From NCBI GenBank assembly GCA_032718475.1, contig JAUCBJ010007322.1:1-64000 (forward strand): 64,000 nucleotides of DNA, read 5' to 3'. Position numbers and translations under genes: made by a program. Each line of letters opens with the position of its first letter. The stretch's first letter is position 1. The notes below the pieces were generated by a model. The model was not told the origin of the DNA and did not search any database. It worked only from the letters and a program-made list of their open reading frames with translations. Positions 8,274-19,882 of the stretch are shown here, piece after piece. This stretch comes from Nemertoderma westbladi (Eukaryota > Xenacoelomorpha > Nemertodermatida > Nemertodermatidae).

Positions 8274-8850
8274 CTGATCTATCTTTTTCCACTGCAAAGA
8301 AATTTTGTTGGTTTCTATCCTTGTACGGGATCGTTATAGGTCCTTTTCTATAGTTGATTGGATGTTCTTTATAATTTGAATATAATGCGATTGTATCTTG
8401 GGCGTCATTAATTAAAATGCAGAGTTTTGTAATTTCTGTAGTCGAACTGAGATATTGTTTCCATTTCCCAGCTCTTGTATAAGAATATAATGAAGAACCC
8501 AGGTACTCATTGCTTCCTATTTTTCTTATTAGAAATGGGCAACTGTGATCTTTTGGAGTGTAAAACAACAATTCGAAGATTTGGTCTTTGTCAATTATAT
8601 CAGATCTAACTGGAATTATTGAATTCTTTTTTCCCGGAGTGAAGAATGTATTGCGGTAACTTTGCATAATGATATGTTTTTCTCCTGTTGCCAAGGCGTT
8701 TGAAGCAGGGTTGAATACTGCCGTAAATCTTCTTAATTGCTTGATATCAGTTACATTATGCCACTCACAGGTAACTTGTTGAACATAAAAGCTGCATATC
8801 ACTATAGCAACTAAAATTCCAATAAACTGAGGCGCCATTTTTATCATCAT
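8274..8850 (-). CDS. First coding exon of a putative secreted protein
   Basis: The ORF begins with a clear signal peptide: a short basic start, a hydrophobic core FIGILVAIVICSFYV and a likely cleavage after VTC. About 165 mature residues follow, rich in short strand-turn patterns such as EYLGSSLYS and RKIGSNE. There are two NxT/S glycosylation-type sites, one of which (NLS) lies beyond the splice point, and few cysteines (two in the mature exon). The alternation resembles a beta-trefoil fold, but I cannot assign a family. At the 3' end TCAG is followed by GTAATA, a good splice donor at 8272-8273, after codon DRS. I therefore end the exon at 8274, although the frame stays open to 8230. The remaining exons are not certain; the 28-nt segments at 7803 and 7646 are candidates. 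The start is the first of three nearby Met codons (residues 1, 2 and 5). Confidence 0.55.
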
Positions 8851-9689
8851 AAAATTTATTTGGTATAATAATAGTTAATATAATTTAATTTCTAGTAAAT
8901 ATAATAAGAATTTTACTCTTCAGAACTGAAGATCCCCCTTTTTGAAATCTTAAGAGATTAGAGAGTTTCATCTGTTGTTTTTGGAAATCTGAAACAGGAT
9001 CTCTATTCTTATTCTTAACATAATTTATTTTTCATTAACTAGAAAGCCAGCAAGCTGGTTTTAAAAGAACCTGCCCCACAAAACAGTACCCTCTCTCTGA
9101 GTGAGCGGAAATAAAAACACGAAAGATATCATTAACTCAATGATATAAATACTAGCTGCTGGTACTCATGAAAGCCTTGAAAGATTAGTTGCTAAATTTA
9201 TTACTCTCTCACATCCACTGTTAGTTTGCATAATGCATAATAATACCCCGACAGCTGAATAGCTCTTCCCAGTGAACCCTATGGGAATATCTATAAGGTT
9301 ACATACTACTCACGGCTATGTTAAGGGAGGCCAGCTGATTGAATAACTACCCTGGCATATTATTAAAAGGCAGGTTCGTTATATATATATTGTTTATTAT
9401 AACTGTTGGCTTCCTTTGAAGTATTTATAATGTGTTGTGTGCATATATATATATTTTGTAGTCATATGGTAGCATATTATACAACCATATGACTGACTAT
9501 GTGCACAAAAGTGACAGAATTAATTTGTTTACGATGGTTTTCTTTATGATTTAAAGTTATTTGATGGTCTCTAGAGGTGTATTTGCTAATTACATTGAAA
9601 TAATGTCTCCTTGGTAAAATTACTAGACAGAGAAAAACAACGGATAATTAATTAACCCATGTCCGTATCATTTCGCGCGTATCATCTCC
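8851..9689. other. Unique AT-rich gap with an imperfect hairpin
   Basis: No coding region or RNA gene is recognised. At about 9463-9494 GTCATATGG and CCATATGAC form a 9-bp inverted repeat with a short loop. Weaker pairing extends outward to GTGTGCATA (about 9437) and TATGTGCAC (about 9505). At about 9690 the sequence passes abruptly into the G-rich satellite. Confidence 0.5.
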
Positions 9690-12600
9690 GGGTTGGGATT
9701 GTAGGGTAGAATAATGGGTTTGTAGTGCTTAGGGTTGGGGTTGGATTAGGGTTGAAGGGTATAAGAATGTGTTTGTAGGGGTTGGGGTTGCGTTGGGGTT
9801 TGTAGGGTAGAAGATTGGGTTTGTAGGGGTTGGGGTTGGGTTGGGGTTGTAGGGTAGAAGAATGGGTTTGAACGGGTTGGTTTTGGGGTTGTAGCGTAGA
9901 AGATTGGGTTTGTAGGGTTTGAGGTTGTGTTGGGTTTGTAGGGTAGAATAATGGGTTTGTAGGGGTTGGGGTTGCAGGGTAGAAGAATGGGTTTGAAGGG
10001 TTTGGGTTGGGATTGTAGGGTAGAAGAGTGGGTTTGAAGGGTTTGGGGTTGGTTTGGGGTTGCAGGGTAGAAGAATGGGTTTGTAGGGGTTGGGGTTGGG
10101 TTGGGGTTGTAGGGTAGAAGAATGGTTTTGAGGTTGGGTTGGGGTGGTAGGGTAGAGGAATGGGATTGCAGGGGTTGGGGTTGGGTTGGGGTTGTAGGGT
10201 AGAAGAATTGGTTTGTAGGGTTTGAGGTTGGGTTGTGGTTTTAGGGTAGAAGAATGGGTTTGAATGGTTGGGGTTGTAGGGTAGAAGAATGGGTTTGTAG
10301 GGGTTGGGGTTGGGTTGTGGTTTTAGGGTAGAAGAATGGGTTTCAATGGTTGGGGTTGTAGGGTAGAATAATGGGTTTGTAGGGGTTGGGGTGGGTTGGG
10401 GTTGTAGGGTAGAAGAATGGGTTTGTATGGTTTGAGGTTGGGTTGTGGTTTTAGGGTAGAAGAATGGGTTTGAATGGTTGGGGTTGTAGGGTAGAAGAAT
10501 GGGTTTGTAGGGGTTGGGGTGGGTTGGGGTTGTAGGGTAGAAGAATGGGTTTGTAGGGTTTGAGGTAGGGTTGTGGTTTTAGGGTAGAAGAATGGGTTTG
10601 AATGGTTGGGGTTGTAGGGTAGAATAATGGGTTTGTACGGGTTGGGGTTGGGTTGGGGTTGTAGGGTAGAAGTATGGGTTTGTAGAGGTTGGAGTTGGGT
10701 TGTGGTTTTAGGGTAGAAGAATGGGTGTGAAGGGGTTGTGGTTAGGATTGTAGGGTAGAAGAATGGGTTTGTGGTGTTGGAGTTGGGTTGGGGTTGCACG
10801 GTAGAATAATGGCTTTGATGGAGTTGTGGTTGGGGTTGTAGGGTAGAATAATGGGTTTGTAGGTGTTGGGGTTGGGTTGGGGTTGCAGGGTAGAATAATG
10901 GGTTTGAAGGGGTTGTGGTTGGGGTTGTAAGGTAGAAGAATGGATTTGTAGGGGTTGGGGTTGGGATTATAGGGTAGAAAACGGGTTTGTAGGGGTTGGG
11001 GTTGGGTTGGGGTTTGTAGGGTAGAAGATTGGGTTTGTCGGGGTTGGGGTTGTAGGGTAGAAGAATGGGTTTGAAGGGGTTGTGGTTGGGGTTGTAGGGT
11101 AGAAGAGTGAATTTGTAGGGGTTGGGGTTGGGTTTGGGGTTGTAGAGTAGAAGAATGGGTTTGTAGGGGTTGGGGTTGGGGTTGGATTGGGGTTGTAGGG
11201 TAGAAAATGGGTTGTTTGTAGGGGTTGGGGTTGGGTTGGGGTTGTAGGGTAGAAGACTGGGTTTGTGGGGGTTGGGGTTGGGGTTGTAGGGTAGAAGACT
11301 GGGTTTGAAGGGGTTGTGGTTGGGGTTGTAGGGTAGAAGAATGGATTTGTAGGGTTTGGGGTTTGTAGGGTAGAAGAGTGAATTTGTAGGGGTTGTGGTT
11401 GGGTTTGGGTTGGGATTGTAGGGTAGAAGAATGGGTTTGTAGGGGTTGGGTTGGGGTTGCAGGGTAGAAGAATGGGTTTGTAGGGGTTGGGTTTGGGTTG
11501 GGATTGTAGGGTAGAAGAATGGATTTGTAGGGGTTGGGGTTGGGTTTGGGGTTGTAGGGTAGAAGAATGGGTTTGTAGGGGTTGGGGTTGGGTTAGGGTT
11601 GCAGGGTAGAAGAATGGGTTTGTAGGGGTTGGGGTTGGGTTGGGATTGTAGGGTAGAAGAATGGCTTTGTAGGGGGTTGGGTTTGGGGTTGTAGGGTAGA
11701 AGAATGCGTTTGTAGGGGTTGGGTTGGGGTTGCAGGGTAGAAGAATGGGTTTCTAGGGGTTAGGGTAGGGTGGGGTTGCAGGGTAGAAGAATTGGTTTTT
11801 AGGGGTTGGGGTTGCAGGGTAGAAGAATGGGTTTGTAGGGGTTGGGGTTGGGTTGGGGTTGCAGGGTAGAACAATGGGTTTGTAGGGGTTGGGGTTGGGT
11901 TTGGGGTTATAGGTTAGAAGAATGGGTTTGTAGGGGTTGGGGTTGGGGTTGTAGGGTAGAAGAATGGATTTGTAGGGGTTGGGTTTGGTGTTGTAGGGTA
12001 GAAGAATGGATTTGTAGGGGTTGGGGTTGGGTTGGGGTTGTAGGGTAGAAGAATGGGTTTGAAGGGGTTGGGATTAGGTTGGGGTTGTAGGGTAGAAGAA
12101 TGGGATTGTAGGGTTCGGAGTTGGGGTTTGTAGGGTACAAGAATGGGTTTGTAGGGGTTGGTTGGGCTTGTGTTGGGGTTGGGTTGGGGTTGTAGGGTAG
12201 AAGAATGGATTTGTAGGGGTTGGGGTTTGGTTGGGGTTGTAGGGTAGAAGAATGGGTTTGTAGGGATTGTGGTTGGGGTTGTAGGGTAGTAGAATTGATT
12301 TGTAGGGGTTGGGGTTGGGTAGGGGTTGTTGGGTAGAAGCATGGGTTTGTAGGGGTTGGGTTTGAGTTGGGGTTGTAGGGTCGAAGAATGGGTTTGAAGG
12401 GGTTGTTGTTGGGGTTGTAGGGTAGAAGAGTGAATTTGTAGGGGTTGGGGTTGGGTTTGGGGTTGTAGAGTAGAAGAATGGGTTTGTAGGGGTTGGGGTT
12501 GGGTTGGGGTTTGTAGGGTAGAAGATTGGGTTTGTAGGGGTTGGGGTTGGGTTGGGGTTGTAGTGTATAAGAATGGGTTTGCAGGGTTTGGGGTTGGGTT

Positions 12601-13822
12601 TGGGGTTGTAGAGTAGAAGAATGGGTTTGTAGGGGTTGGGGTTGGGTTGGGGTTGCAGGGTAGAACAATGGGTTTGTAGGGGTTGGGGTTGGGTTTGGGG
12701 TTATAGGGTAGAAGAATGGGTTTGTAGGGGTTGGGGTTGGGGTTGTAGGGTAGAAGAATGGATTTGTAGGGATTGGGTTTGGTGTTGTAGGGTAGAAGAA
12801 TGGGTTTGTAGGGGTTGGAGTTGAGGGTAGAAGAATGGGTTTTATGGGTTGGGTTTGGGTTGGGGTTGTAGGGTAGAAGAATGGGTTTGTATGGGTTGAG
12901 GTTGGGTTGGGGTTGTAGGGTAGAAGAATGGGTTTGTAGGGGTTGGGGTTGTAGGGTAGAAGAACGGGTTTGTATGGGTTGGGGTTGGATTGGGGTTGTA
13001 GGGTAGAAGAACGGGTTTGTAGGGGTTGGTGTTTTATGGTAGAAGAAAGGGTTTGTATGGGTTGGGGTTGGGTTGGGGTTGTAGGGTAGAAAAATGGGTT
13101 TGGAGGGGTTGTGGTTGGGGTTGTAGAGTAGAAGAATGGATTTGTAGGGTTTGGGTTTTGTAGGGTAGAAGAGTGAATTTGTATGGGTTGGGGTTAGGAT
13201 TGTAGGGTAGAAGGATGGGTTTGTATGGGTTGGGGTTGGGTTGGGGTTTGTAGGGTAGAAGAATGAGTTTGCAGGGGTTGGGGTTGGGTTGGGGTTGTAG
13301 GGTAGAAAATGGGTTTGAAGGGGTTGGGGTTAGGTTGGGTTGGGGTTGTAGGGTAGAAAATGGGTTTGAAGGGGTTGGGGTTAGGTTGGGGTTGTAGGGT
13401 AGAAGAATGGGTTTGTAGGTGTTGGGGTTGGGTTGGGGTTGTAGGGTAGAAGAATGGGTTAGAAGGGGTTGGGGTTGGGTTGGGGTTGTAGGGTAGAATA
13501 ATGTGTTTGTAGGGATTGGGTTGGGGATGCAGGGTAGAAGAATGGGTTTGTAGGGTTTGTGGTTGGGGTTTGTAGGGTACAAGAATGGGTTTGTAGGGGT
13601 TGGGGTTGGGTTGGGGTTGTAGGGTAGAAGAATGGATTTGTAGGGGTTGGGGTTGGGTTGGGGTTGTAGGGTAGAAGAATGGGTTTGAAGAGGTTGGGAT
13701 TAGGTTGGGGTTGTAGGGTAGAAGAATGGGATTGTAGGGTTCGGAGTTGGGGTTTGTAGGGTACAAGAATGGGTTTGTAGGGGTTGGGCTTGGGTTGGGG
13801 TTGGGTTGGGTTGGGGTTGGGT
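9690..13822. repeat. G-rich satellite, block 1
   Basis: Tandem units of about 47 bp (range roughly 30-55). The core GTAGGGTAGAAGAATGGG is followed by TTTGTAG and a variable run of GGGGTT/GGGTT blocks. The + strand is almost free of C, and G runs of three or four recur every few bases, so G-quadruplex potential is continuous. Minus-strand units contain no stop codon in any frame, which explains the Pro/Gln/Asn/Thr-rich ORFs seen throughout. Recognisable variants (GAGTGAATTTG, GACTGGGTTTGTGG, GGTACAAGAATGGG) recur in the same order in later blocks. Confidence 0.95.
13775..13810 (+). repeat. Left 36-bp direct repeat flanking LINE copy 1 (target duplication)
   Basis: This satellite stretch contains the rare variant GGTTGGGCTTGGG. 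The identical 36 bases recur at 16256-16291, directly after the LINE 3' end. Intact higher-order units have this variant once, so this is probably a target-site duplication. Confidence 0.6.
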
Positions 13823-16216
13823 ATCTCTGGAAATGGATTGTTTTCGGCTGGAACCCAGTTCAAGAAGCGAACTGGAAAGCTATGGACTCATAGTGGACCC
13901 AGTGGTCACAAGTCCCAGATAGACCATATTCTGTTTCGTAGGAAATACAGGAGCTCTATACAAGACTGTAATGCATTTACACTCCGACCCTTCTCCAGTG
14001 ATCACCGCCTTATTGTGGCCAAGGTAAGACTTAGTCTGCGTGCTAGCAGAACAACGAAATCTGCCTTGCCGCGGCATGACTGGTCCTCTCTGTTGCAACA
14101 GCCAAGTGTGAGATCCAGCTTCACACTACAGCTGAGCAACAGGTATGAGGCTCTTGCCTCTGAGGCGGCAGATCACTGTGAGGGCTATACTGCCTTTACA
14201 GAAGCAGTTAAGTTAGCAGCTGCAGAAACAGTTCCTGTATACCCTCGAAACAGGAAAAGGGCCCCCTGGACTAACAACAAAATTCAAAAGTGCCGAAATG
14301 ACCTTCATAAGGCGCAGAAAGAGTCCCGACTCAAACAGACTACAGCGGCCAAGAATGCAGTTAAGGCTGCATCTAGGTCCCTGAACAGGCAGTACTCTGT
14401 TAATCTACAGGAGCTAATAAACCAACAGGTTGATGCCATCAATGATGCTGACGACAGCAGGCAATCATCCCAGGCATGGAAATCGATCAATCTGCTTACT
14501 GGTCGGAAAAGCCAACCAACCACCAAGGTTAAGGCTGAATCACCAGCCGATCGCCTCAATGGTTGGAAAGCCCACTTTGAAAAGCTCCTCAATAATGACA
14601 GGGTATTGCCTGATAACTTTATAGAAGTAAAGGTGTCTGAGTCTGTACTCCCAGATATTCCCATTGGCGATATCTCCTTTGCAGAAGTGAAGGCTGCTGC
14701 AAAGAGCATTAAGACCAATCGTGCCAGTGGAGTAGATGGTGTTCCCCCTGAGGTCTTTAAAATACCTGAGTGTTTAAAGCTCATCTATCCCATCATAGTA
14801 GACATGTACCGTACAACAAGAGTCCCCCAAGAAATGAAAACAAATAAGTTGGTGCCAGTTCCCAAGAAGGGCAACCTAACACTCTATGGTTCTTTTCGGG
14901 GAATCTCATTGATCTCGATTGCTGCAAAGCTATACAATAGGATTCTATTAAATCGCATCAGGGATCCCATTGAGAGACTGCTCCGTGGAAATCAGAATGG
15001 GTTCCGTAAAGGTCGTGGGACCATGGAGCCCATTTTGGCACTTAGAAGGATAATTGAAGAATTATCAAAAAAGAAAGACAGGCATCTGGCTGTTATCTTT
15101 GTTGACTTCTTCAAGGCCTTTGATTCAGTCTCTCGCTCACGTATGTTCAGCATACTTTCATTATATGGGATTCCTGATGAAATTATTGCAGCAATCAGAT
15201 CAGTATACGATGGTTCGACAACATTTGTGTCAACTGTTGACGGTGACACAGAACCATTTGAAGTGTTATGGGGCGTCCTCCAAGGAGACACACTTGCACC
15301 ATTCTTATTCATTATTGTGGTCGACTATGTTTTACGCATGTCATTAGATCATCATAATGATGATGGGGTGATGATAACTCCACCTACTGGCTCCAAAAGT
15401 CGAGGAAATCCTGCCAAGTACCTAACTGATCTAGACTTTGCTGATGACTTAGGAGTACTCTCAGAATCATTAGAGGGAGCCCAACGGCTCCTCAGCTCAT
15501 TAGAACATGCTGCTTCTAGTGTTGGTCTTTTTATTAACTCCAGAAAGACCAAAATTCTGACATTTAACTTTGAAAGTCCTCAGCAAGTCTGTGATCGGAT
15601 GAGCATAAGCTCAAAGGATGGTATGCTTGAGCATGTCGACGACTTCTGTTACCTGGGATCATGGATCCGGAAGTCAGGTGAGGACCTTCGAATACGTAAG
15701 GGAAAGGCATGGGCAGCCTTGAATAGGCTTTCCAGGATTTGGAAGTCACCGAGAATTAATCGGAAACTTAAGGTCCGATTATTTAGAGCAGCAGTAGTTC
15801 CAGTACTCCTCTACGGGAGTCCATGCTGGGCTCTAACTGCTGAGGACACCAAATCTCTGGATGGCACATTCACAAGAATGCTACGCCGGGTTCATTGTGT
15901 CAAGTACAATGCACACATCTCCAACCAGACACTATATAACATTGGAGGTGTCTCATTGGTTCCCCCAAGCTTGACACTAGAACAAAATCGCCTCCGCTTT
16001 GCAGGACATTGCTTTCGCCGTGAGGACCAGCCAGTGCATAATCTTGTACTTTGGCAGCCTCATGGAGTGAATAAGCATGGTGGACAGCCCATGACTTTCT
16101 TGAGACGCATCTTAAAGGACACTGGCCTTAAAGATGCGGATGATCTAGCAAATGTCATGGGTGATAGGGAGTTGTGGCGGTGCAATTTTGTTGACAAGCC
16201 GGCACAGCATTCTTAA
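13823..16216 (+). pseudogene. LINE endonuclease (partial)-reverse transcriptase ORF, start lost
   Basis: About 797 LINE-derived codons are open to the stop at 16214-16216. The frame also runs 13 codons into the upstream satellite, so the apparent Met at 13784 is not the true start. The first 70 LINE residues are the end of an apurinic-type endonuclease, with HKSQIDHILFRR and the conserved SSDHRLIVAKV. The reverse transcriptase (counting from 13784) shows VPVPKKGN and FRGISLI, motif A FVDFFKAFDSV (about 440), GVLQGDTLAPFLF (about 500) and the catalytic FADD in LTDLDFADDLG (about 551). A C-terminal domain with YLGSWI, LLYGSPCW and RLRFAGHCFRR follows, typical of RTE/Jockey-group elements. The RT region is intact, but the protein cannot support retrotransposition alone because most of the endonuclease is gone. 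Copy 2 differs from it at only a few residues. Confidence 0.85.
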
Positions 16217-16255
16217 AAATGCAGCTGCAATGCAGCATGCCGATGCTAGTAGTAG
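13823..16255 (+). mobile_element. LINE (non-LTR retrotransposon) copy 1, 5'-truncated
   Basis: Non-satellite sequence begins sharply at about 13823 and ends with CTAGTAGTAG at about 16255, where G-rich satellite resumes. The 5' end lies inside the endonuclease domain, so most of it is missing, as usual after incomplete target-primed reverse transcription. The 3' UTR after the stop codon is only about 39 bp and ends in a (TAG)n-type tail, not poly(A), which is a feature of RTE-like elements. Clade assignment is tentative. The insert is flanked by a 36-bp direct repeat of satellite DNA. Confidence 0.85.
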
Positions 16256-16291
16256 TTGTAGGGGTTGGGCTTGGGTTGGGGTTGGGTTGGG
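16256..16291 (+). repeat. Right 36-bp direct repeat flanking LINE copy 1
   Basis: Identical to 13775-13810, including the GGGCTTGGG variant, and immediately follows the LINE (TAG)n tail. Confidence 0.6.
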
Positions 16292-17160
16292 GTTGGGTTG
16301 GGGTTGTAGGGTAGAAGAATGGATTTGTAGGGGTTGGGGTTGGGTTGGGGTTGTAGGGTAGAAGAATGGGTTTGTAGGGATTGTGGTTGGGGTTGTAGGG
16401 TAGTAGAATTGATTTGTAGGGGTTGGGGTTGAGTAGGGGTTGTTGGGTAGAAGCATGGGTTTGTAGGGGTTGGGTTTGAGTTGGGGTTGTATGGTCGAAG
16501 AATGGGTTTGAAGGGGTTGTTGTTGGGGTTGTAGGGTAGAAGAGTGAATTTGTAGGGGTTGGGGTTGGGTCTGGGGTTGTAGAGTAGAAGAATGGGTTTG
16601 TAGGGGTTGGGGTTGGGTTGGGGTTTGTAGGGTAGAAGATTGGGTTTGTAGGGGTTGGGGTTGGGTTGGGGTTGTAGTGTATAAGAATGGGTTTGAAGGG
16701 TTTGGGGTTGGGTTTGGGGTTGTAGAGTAGAAGAATGGGTTTGTAGGGGTTGGGGTTGGGTTGGGGTTGTAGGGTAGAAGAATGGGTTTGAAGGGGTTGG
16801 GGTTAGGTTGGGGTTGTAGTGTAGAAGAATGGGTTTGTAGGGTTTGGGGTTGGGGTTTGTAGGGTAGAAGATTGGGTTTGAAGGGGCTGGGTTGGGGTTG
16901 TAGGGTAGAAGAATGGGTTTGAAGGGGTTGGGGTTGGGTTTGGGGTTGTAGAGTATAATAATGGGTTTGTAGGGGTTGGGGTTGGGTTGGGGTTGTAGGG
17001 TAGAAGAATGGGTTTGAAGGGGTTGGGGTTGGGTTTGGGGTTGTAGAGTAGAAGAATGGGTTTGTAGGGGTTGGGTTGGGGTTGTAGGGTAGAATAATGG
17101 GTTTGTAGGGTTTGGGGTTGCATTGGGGTTGTAGGGTAGAAAATTGGTTGTTAGGGGTTG
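16256..17160. repeat. G-rich satellite, block 2
   Basis: A 0.9-kb stretch of the same satellite between the two LINE copies. Its order of variant units (GGGCTTGGG, GTAGTAGAATTGATTTG, GTTGTTGGGTAGAAGCATGGG, then GTTGCATTGGGG and AAAATTGGTTGTTAGG) matches the uninterrupted unit at about 48.0-48.86 kb. It is therefore the middle of one higher-order unit that received both LINEs. Confidence 0.9.
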
Positions 17161-17681
17161 GAAGTAAAAGTGTCTGAGTCTGTACTCCCAGATATTCCCA
17201 TTGGCGATATCTCCTTTGCAGAAGTGAAGGCTGCTGCAAAGAGCATTAAGACCAATCGTGCCAGTGGAGTAGATGGTGTTCCCCCTGAGGTCTTTAAAAT
17301 ACCCGAGTGTTTAAAGCTCATCTATCCCATCATAGTAGACATGTACCGAACAACAAGAGTCCCACAAGAAATGAAAACAAATAAGTTGGTGCCAGTTCCC
17401 AAGAAGGGCAACCTAACACTCTATGGTTCTTTTCGGGGAATCTCATTGATCTCGATTGCTGCAAAGCTATACAATAGGATTCTATTAAATCGCATCAGGG
17501 ATCCCATTGAGAGACTGCTCCGTGGAAATCAGAATGGGTTCCGCAAAGGTCGTGGAACCATGGAGCCCATTTTGGCACTTAGAAGGATAATTGAAGAATT
17601 ATCAAAAAAGAAAGACAGGCATCTGGCTGTTATCTTTGTTGACTTCTTCAAGGCCTTTGATTCAGTCTCTCGCTCACGTAT
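17161..17681 (+). pseudogene. LINE reverse transcriptase, N-terminal fragment of copy 2
   Basis: About 173 codons, EVKVSESVLPDIPIGD to FDSVSRSR, cover the start of the RT domain through motif A (FVDFFKAFDSV). The frame then runs into the Bel/Pao LTR and stops 15 codons later. Few differences from copy 1 are silent or conservative. No LINE start codon is left. Confidence 0.85.
17677..17681. repeat. Bel/Pao target-site duplication, left
   Basis: CGTAT immediately precedes the LTR TGTACA end and is repeated at 28976-28980. The intact LINE copy 1 has a single CGTAT here (15138-15142 area), which confirms the duplication. Confidence 0.95.
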
Positions 17682-18573
17682 TGTACAATTTTATCCGGCA
17701 GTGGGAAAATTGTTAAACCCAATTTAATAAAATTATTATTAATAGTCTGGCTTCGATATGAAATGTAGGAAAGACATTTTTCACATGCCTAATAGGTAAG
17801 CATGACGTACAGTTTTATTGATATAATATTATTATCGGTTAAGAAAAGGAAGGAACAAAGCTAATCAGAATCAAGGGGGACTGTGGCGAGTTAACAGCCC
17901 ACAGTGCACAGGTAGACAGGTATAAAACCACACATTCTTATATGTGGCTGTCCTGTGAAAGGAGCGCTAACACGCGGATCCCAGCCGGAGAGAGACCACC
18001 CGATCCCAACCCAACGGGAATAAACCCAACGACCAACCACGGAGCCGGAAGTGGTTCATCTTGGAGACTTGAGTCAGACATCCGTCGCTAACCAACAGGG
18101 GAAAGGGGAGGCATCGACCCGAACTATATTGCCTTTAGTGATCCATGGAGTTAGCGGATGGCATGACTAGGCTAACTGACATGCAATAACTGTGAACGAT
18201 AGGCCTACTGACTGCCGGTCTGTGACGTAGGCCGGTCAGCTGGTGTTGAACGCGGGCGATGTAAGTATGTCAAGTGGCGAAATTAGTCAATAAAGTCTAA
18301 TTGCTAAATTGTATAAAACCGTCAGTCAAGCTAATGAAAGCTGCCTGTTCTGGTGTATTTATTAAATTACCAAATATATTTACCGTTGCTGGTTAATGAA
18401 GCCTGACTACAAGACTAATGCTATAATATCCTACTGTATACTGATGTATATACAGTGGTACCGGTACGCAATGATAATAAAAATTGTTGCATGCTATGGC
18501 CAGGGCATGGCCTATAAAGAGTCAACAGGCATGGGTCAATTTGTTGTGGAGAAAAGCAGGATAAAAAATGACA
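17682..18573 (-). repeat. Bel/Pao 3' LTR (892 bp)
   Basis: Starts TGTACAATTTTATCC and ends AAAAAATGACA on the + strand; 3' with respect to the element. It lacks the extra 8 bp found in the other LTR. AATAAA polyadenylation-like signals read on the minus strand at 18358-18363 and 17814-17819. Confidence 0.95.
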
Positions 18574-18583
18574 CTACCCCCAT
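18574..18583 (-). other. Polypurine-tract-like sequence next to the 3' LTR
   Basis: On the minus strand ATGGGGGTAG directly precedes the 3' LTR, the position where plus-strand DNA synthesis is primed. It is short and has one interrupting T, so this is a positional call. Confidence 0.45.
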
Positions 18584-18689
18584 AAAAATGATATAAGGCT
18601 TATTATAACATTTTTATCAAAAGAGGAAAACCGCTTTTCTTCCAAAAGGATATAAAATTTGTCTCAACTTGCTTTAAAATCATATCTGA

Positions 18690-19020
18690 TGATGCAAAAT
18701 AACCTCCAGGGTAATAGAGGCTTGAAAAAAAATATTACGTATACTAAAAGCACAAGAAAATTGCACAAAATATATTTCTCTACTTCCCATATACCATATA
18801 TGAGGTAATAAACATTCACTCTGGCCTAATACAAAATAACCTTCCACGTATTAGGTATAAAAATATTATGGATACTAAACGCACAATGAATTGCACAAAA
18901 TATATTTCTCTACTTCCCATATACCATATATAAGGTAATAAACATTCATTCTGGCCTAATACAAAATAACCTTCCGCGTATTAGGTATACAAATATTATG
19001 GATAAGCGAGTGGATTTCTA
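18690..19020. repeat. About 130-bp tandem repeat in the Bel/Pao 3' region
   Basis: TTGCACAAAATATATTTCTC occurs at 18761 and 18891. The following CTTCCCATATACCATATAT and ACAAAATAACCTTCC segments repeat with the same spacing. A third, more diverged partial unit starts near 18698. The tract lies between pol and the 3' LTR. Confidence 0.85.
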
Positions 19021-19882
19021 AACCCACAATAAATTGTACATCATGAATAACTTAATGTAATTAATACATAAGAGGTAATGAACCACAGCGGTACTGATTA
19101 AAATGATTCACGGTGAAAGAAGGAGTTATTCTTTTACCGATATTGTGTGAAGAATGAAGAGGGAGCAATAATTGTGTCATAGGAAGCTAGGACGGCATAG
19201 ATTACGAGATCGATCGTTTTCTTTCTCTATGTTCCCAGCACCCGAAGGGAAAAGTCGACATTTAAGTTGAGTTAATGTCTTCAATAATTGAGCTCCATTG
19301 AACATATGAGCTGTGAGTCTAAATTTAATTAATCCCCTGTGAGGAACGAAATCCGTCTGGAAAAGCCACGATAGAAGGGAAACATTGAACCTTTCAGTAA
19401 TGGTGTAACGTTGGGGACTGGAGGCGTCGCTAAAGATATCCAACACCCATCCCTTCGAATCAACACCAACTCTCCACAGCTGATCGCCAGACCTCCCCCC
19501 ACCAGGCCGAGACCGAGCAATCCCCACCCGACGGAGACCCGCGCACATACACTCCTAACCCGAGACAACTCAATTTTATATATATCAAGCAATGTCACAC
19601 GTCAGCAGCATACATACCACGGCAGACACTTAAACATTCATACATAATACAGGTGACACAGATATAGATCATAGAATAGGTATCAGAGATCAAGTAAAAT
19701 AGATCACCTTTGAATTTTAAATTTTCTAGATCACTTTATAAGAGAAAATTAATTATTATATTGAATAATATCTCTCCCTAATATAAGAATACAGTAAATA
19801 TAATAATAAGTATATATATACAAAGTATTTATGTAAGAAAATGTCATGGGTATTTTAACATCTGAGCCACGTCAGTTTCAGA
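19021..19882. other. Bel/Pao region between pol and the tandem repeat
   Basis: About 860 bp downstream of the polyprotein stop. A minus-strand ORF of 123 codons (19177-19548) and overlapping ORFs occur in a GC-richer patch. They show no signal peptide, membrane segment or known domain, so I see no envelope gene. I treat it as untranslated sequence. Confidence 0.5.

Noticed and set aside
13784-13822. Start codon and first 13 residues of the LINE ORF
   Set aside because: These bases are satellite DNA; the LINE begins at about 13823 inside the endonuclease, so the Met is accidental.
19177-19598. Possible envelope-like gene downstream of Bel/Pao pol
   Set aside because: The overlapping ORFs of 123 and 89 codons have no signal peptide, transmembrane segment or cysteine pattern.
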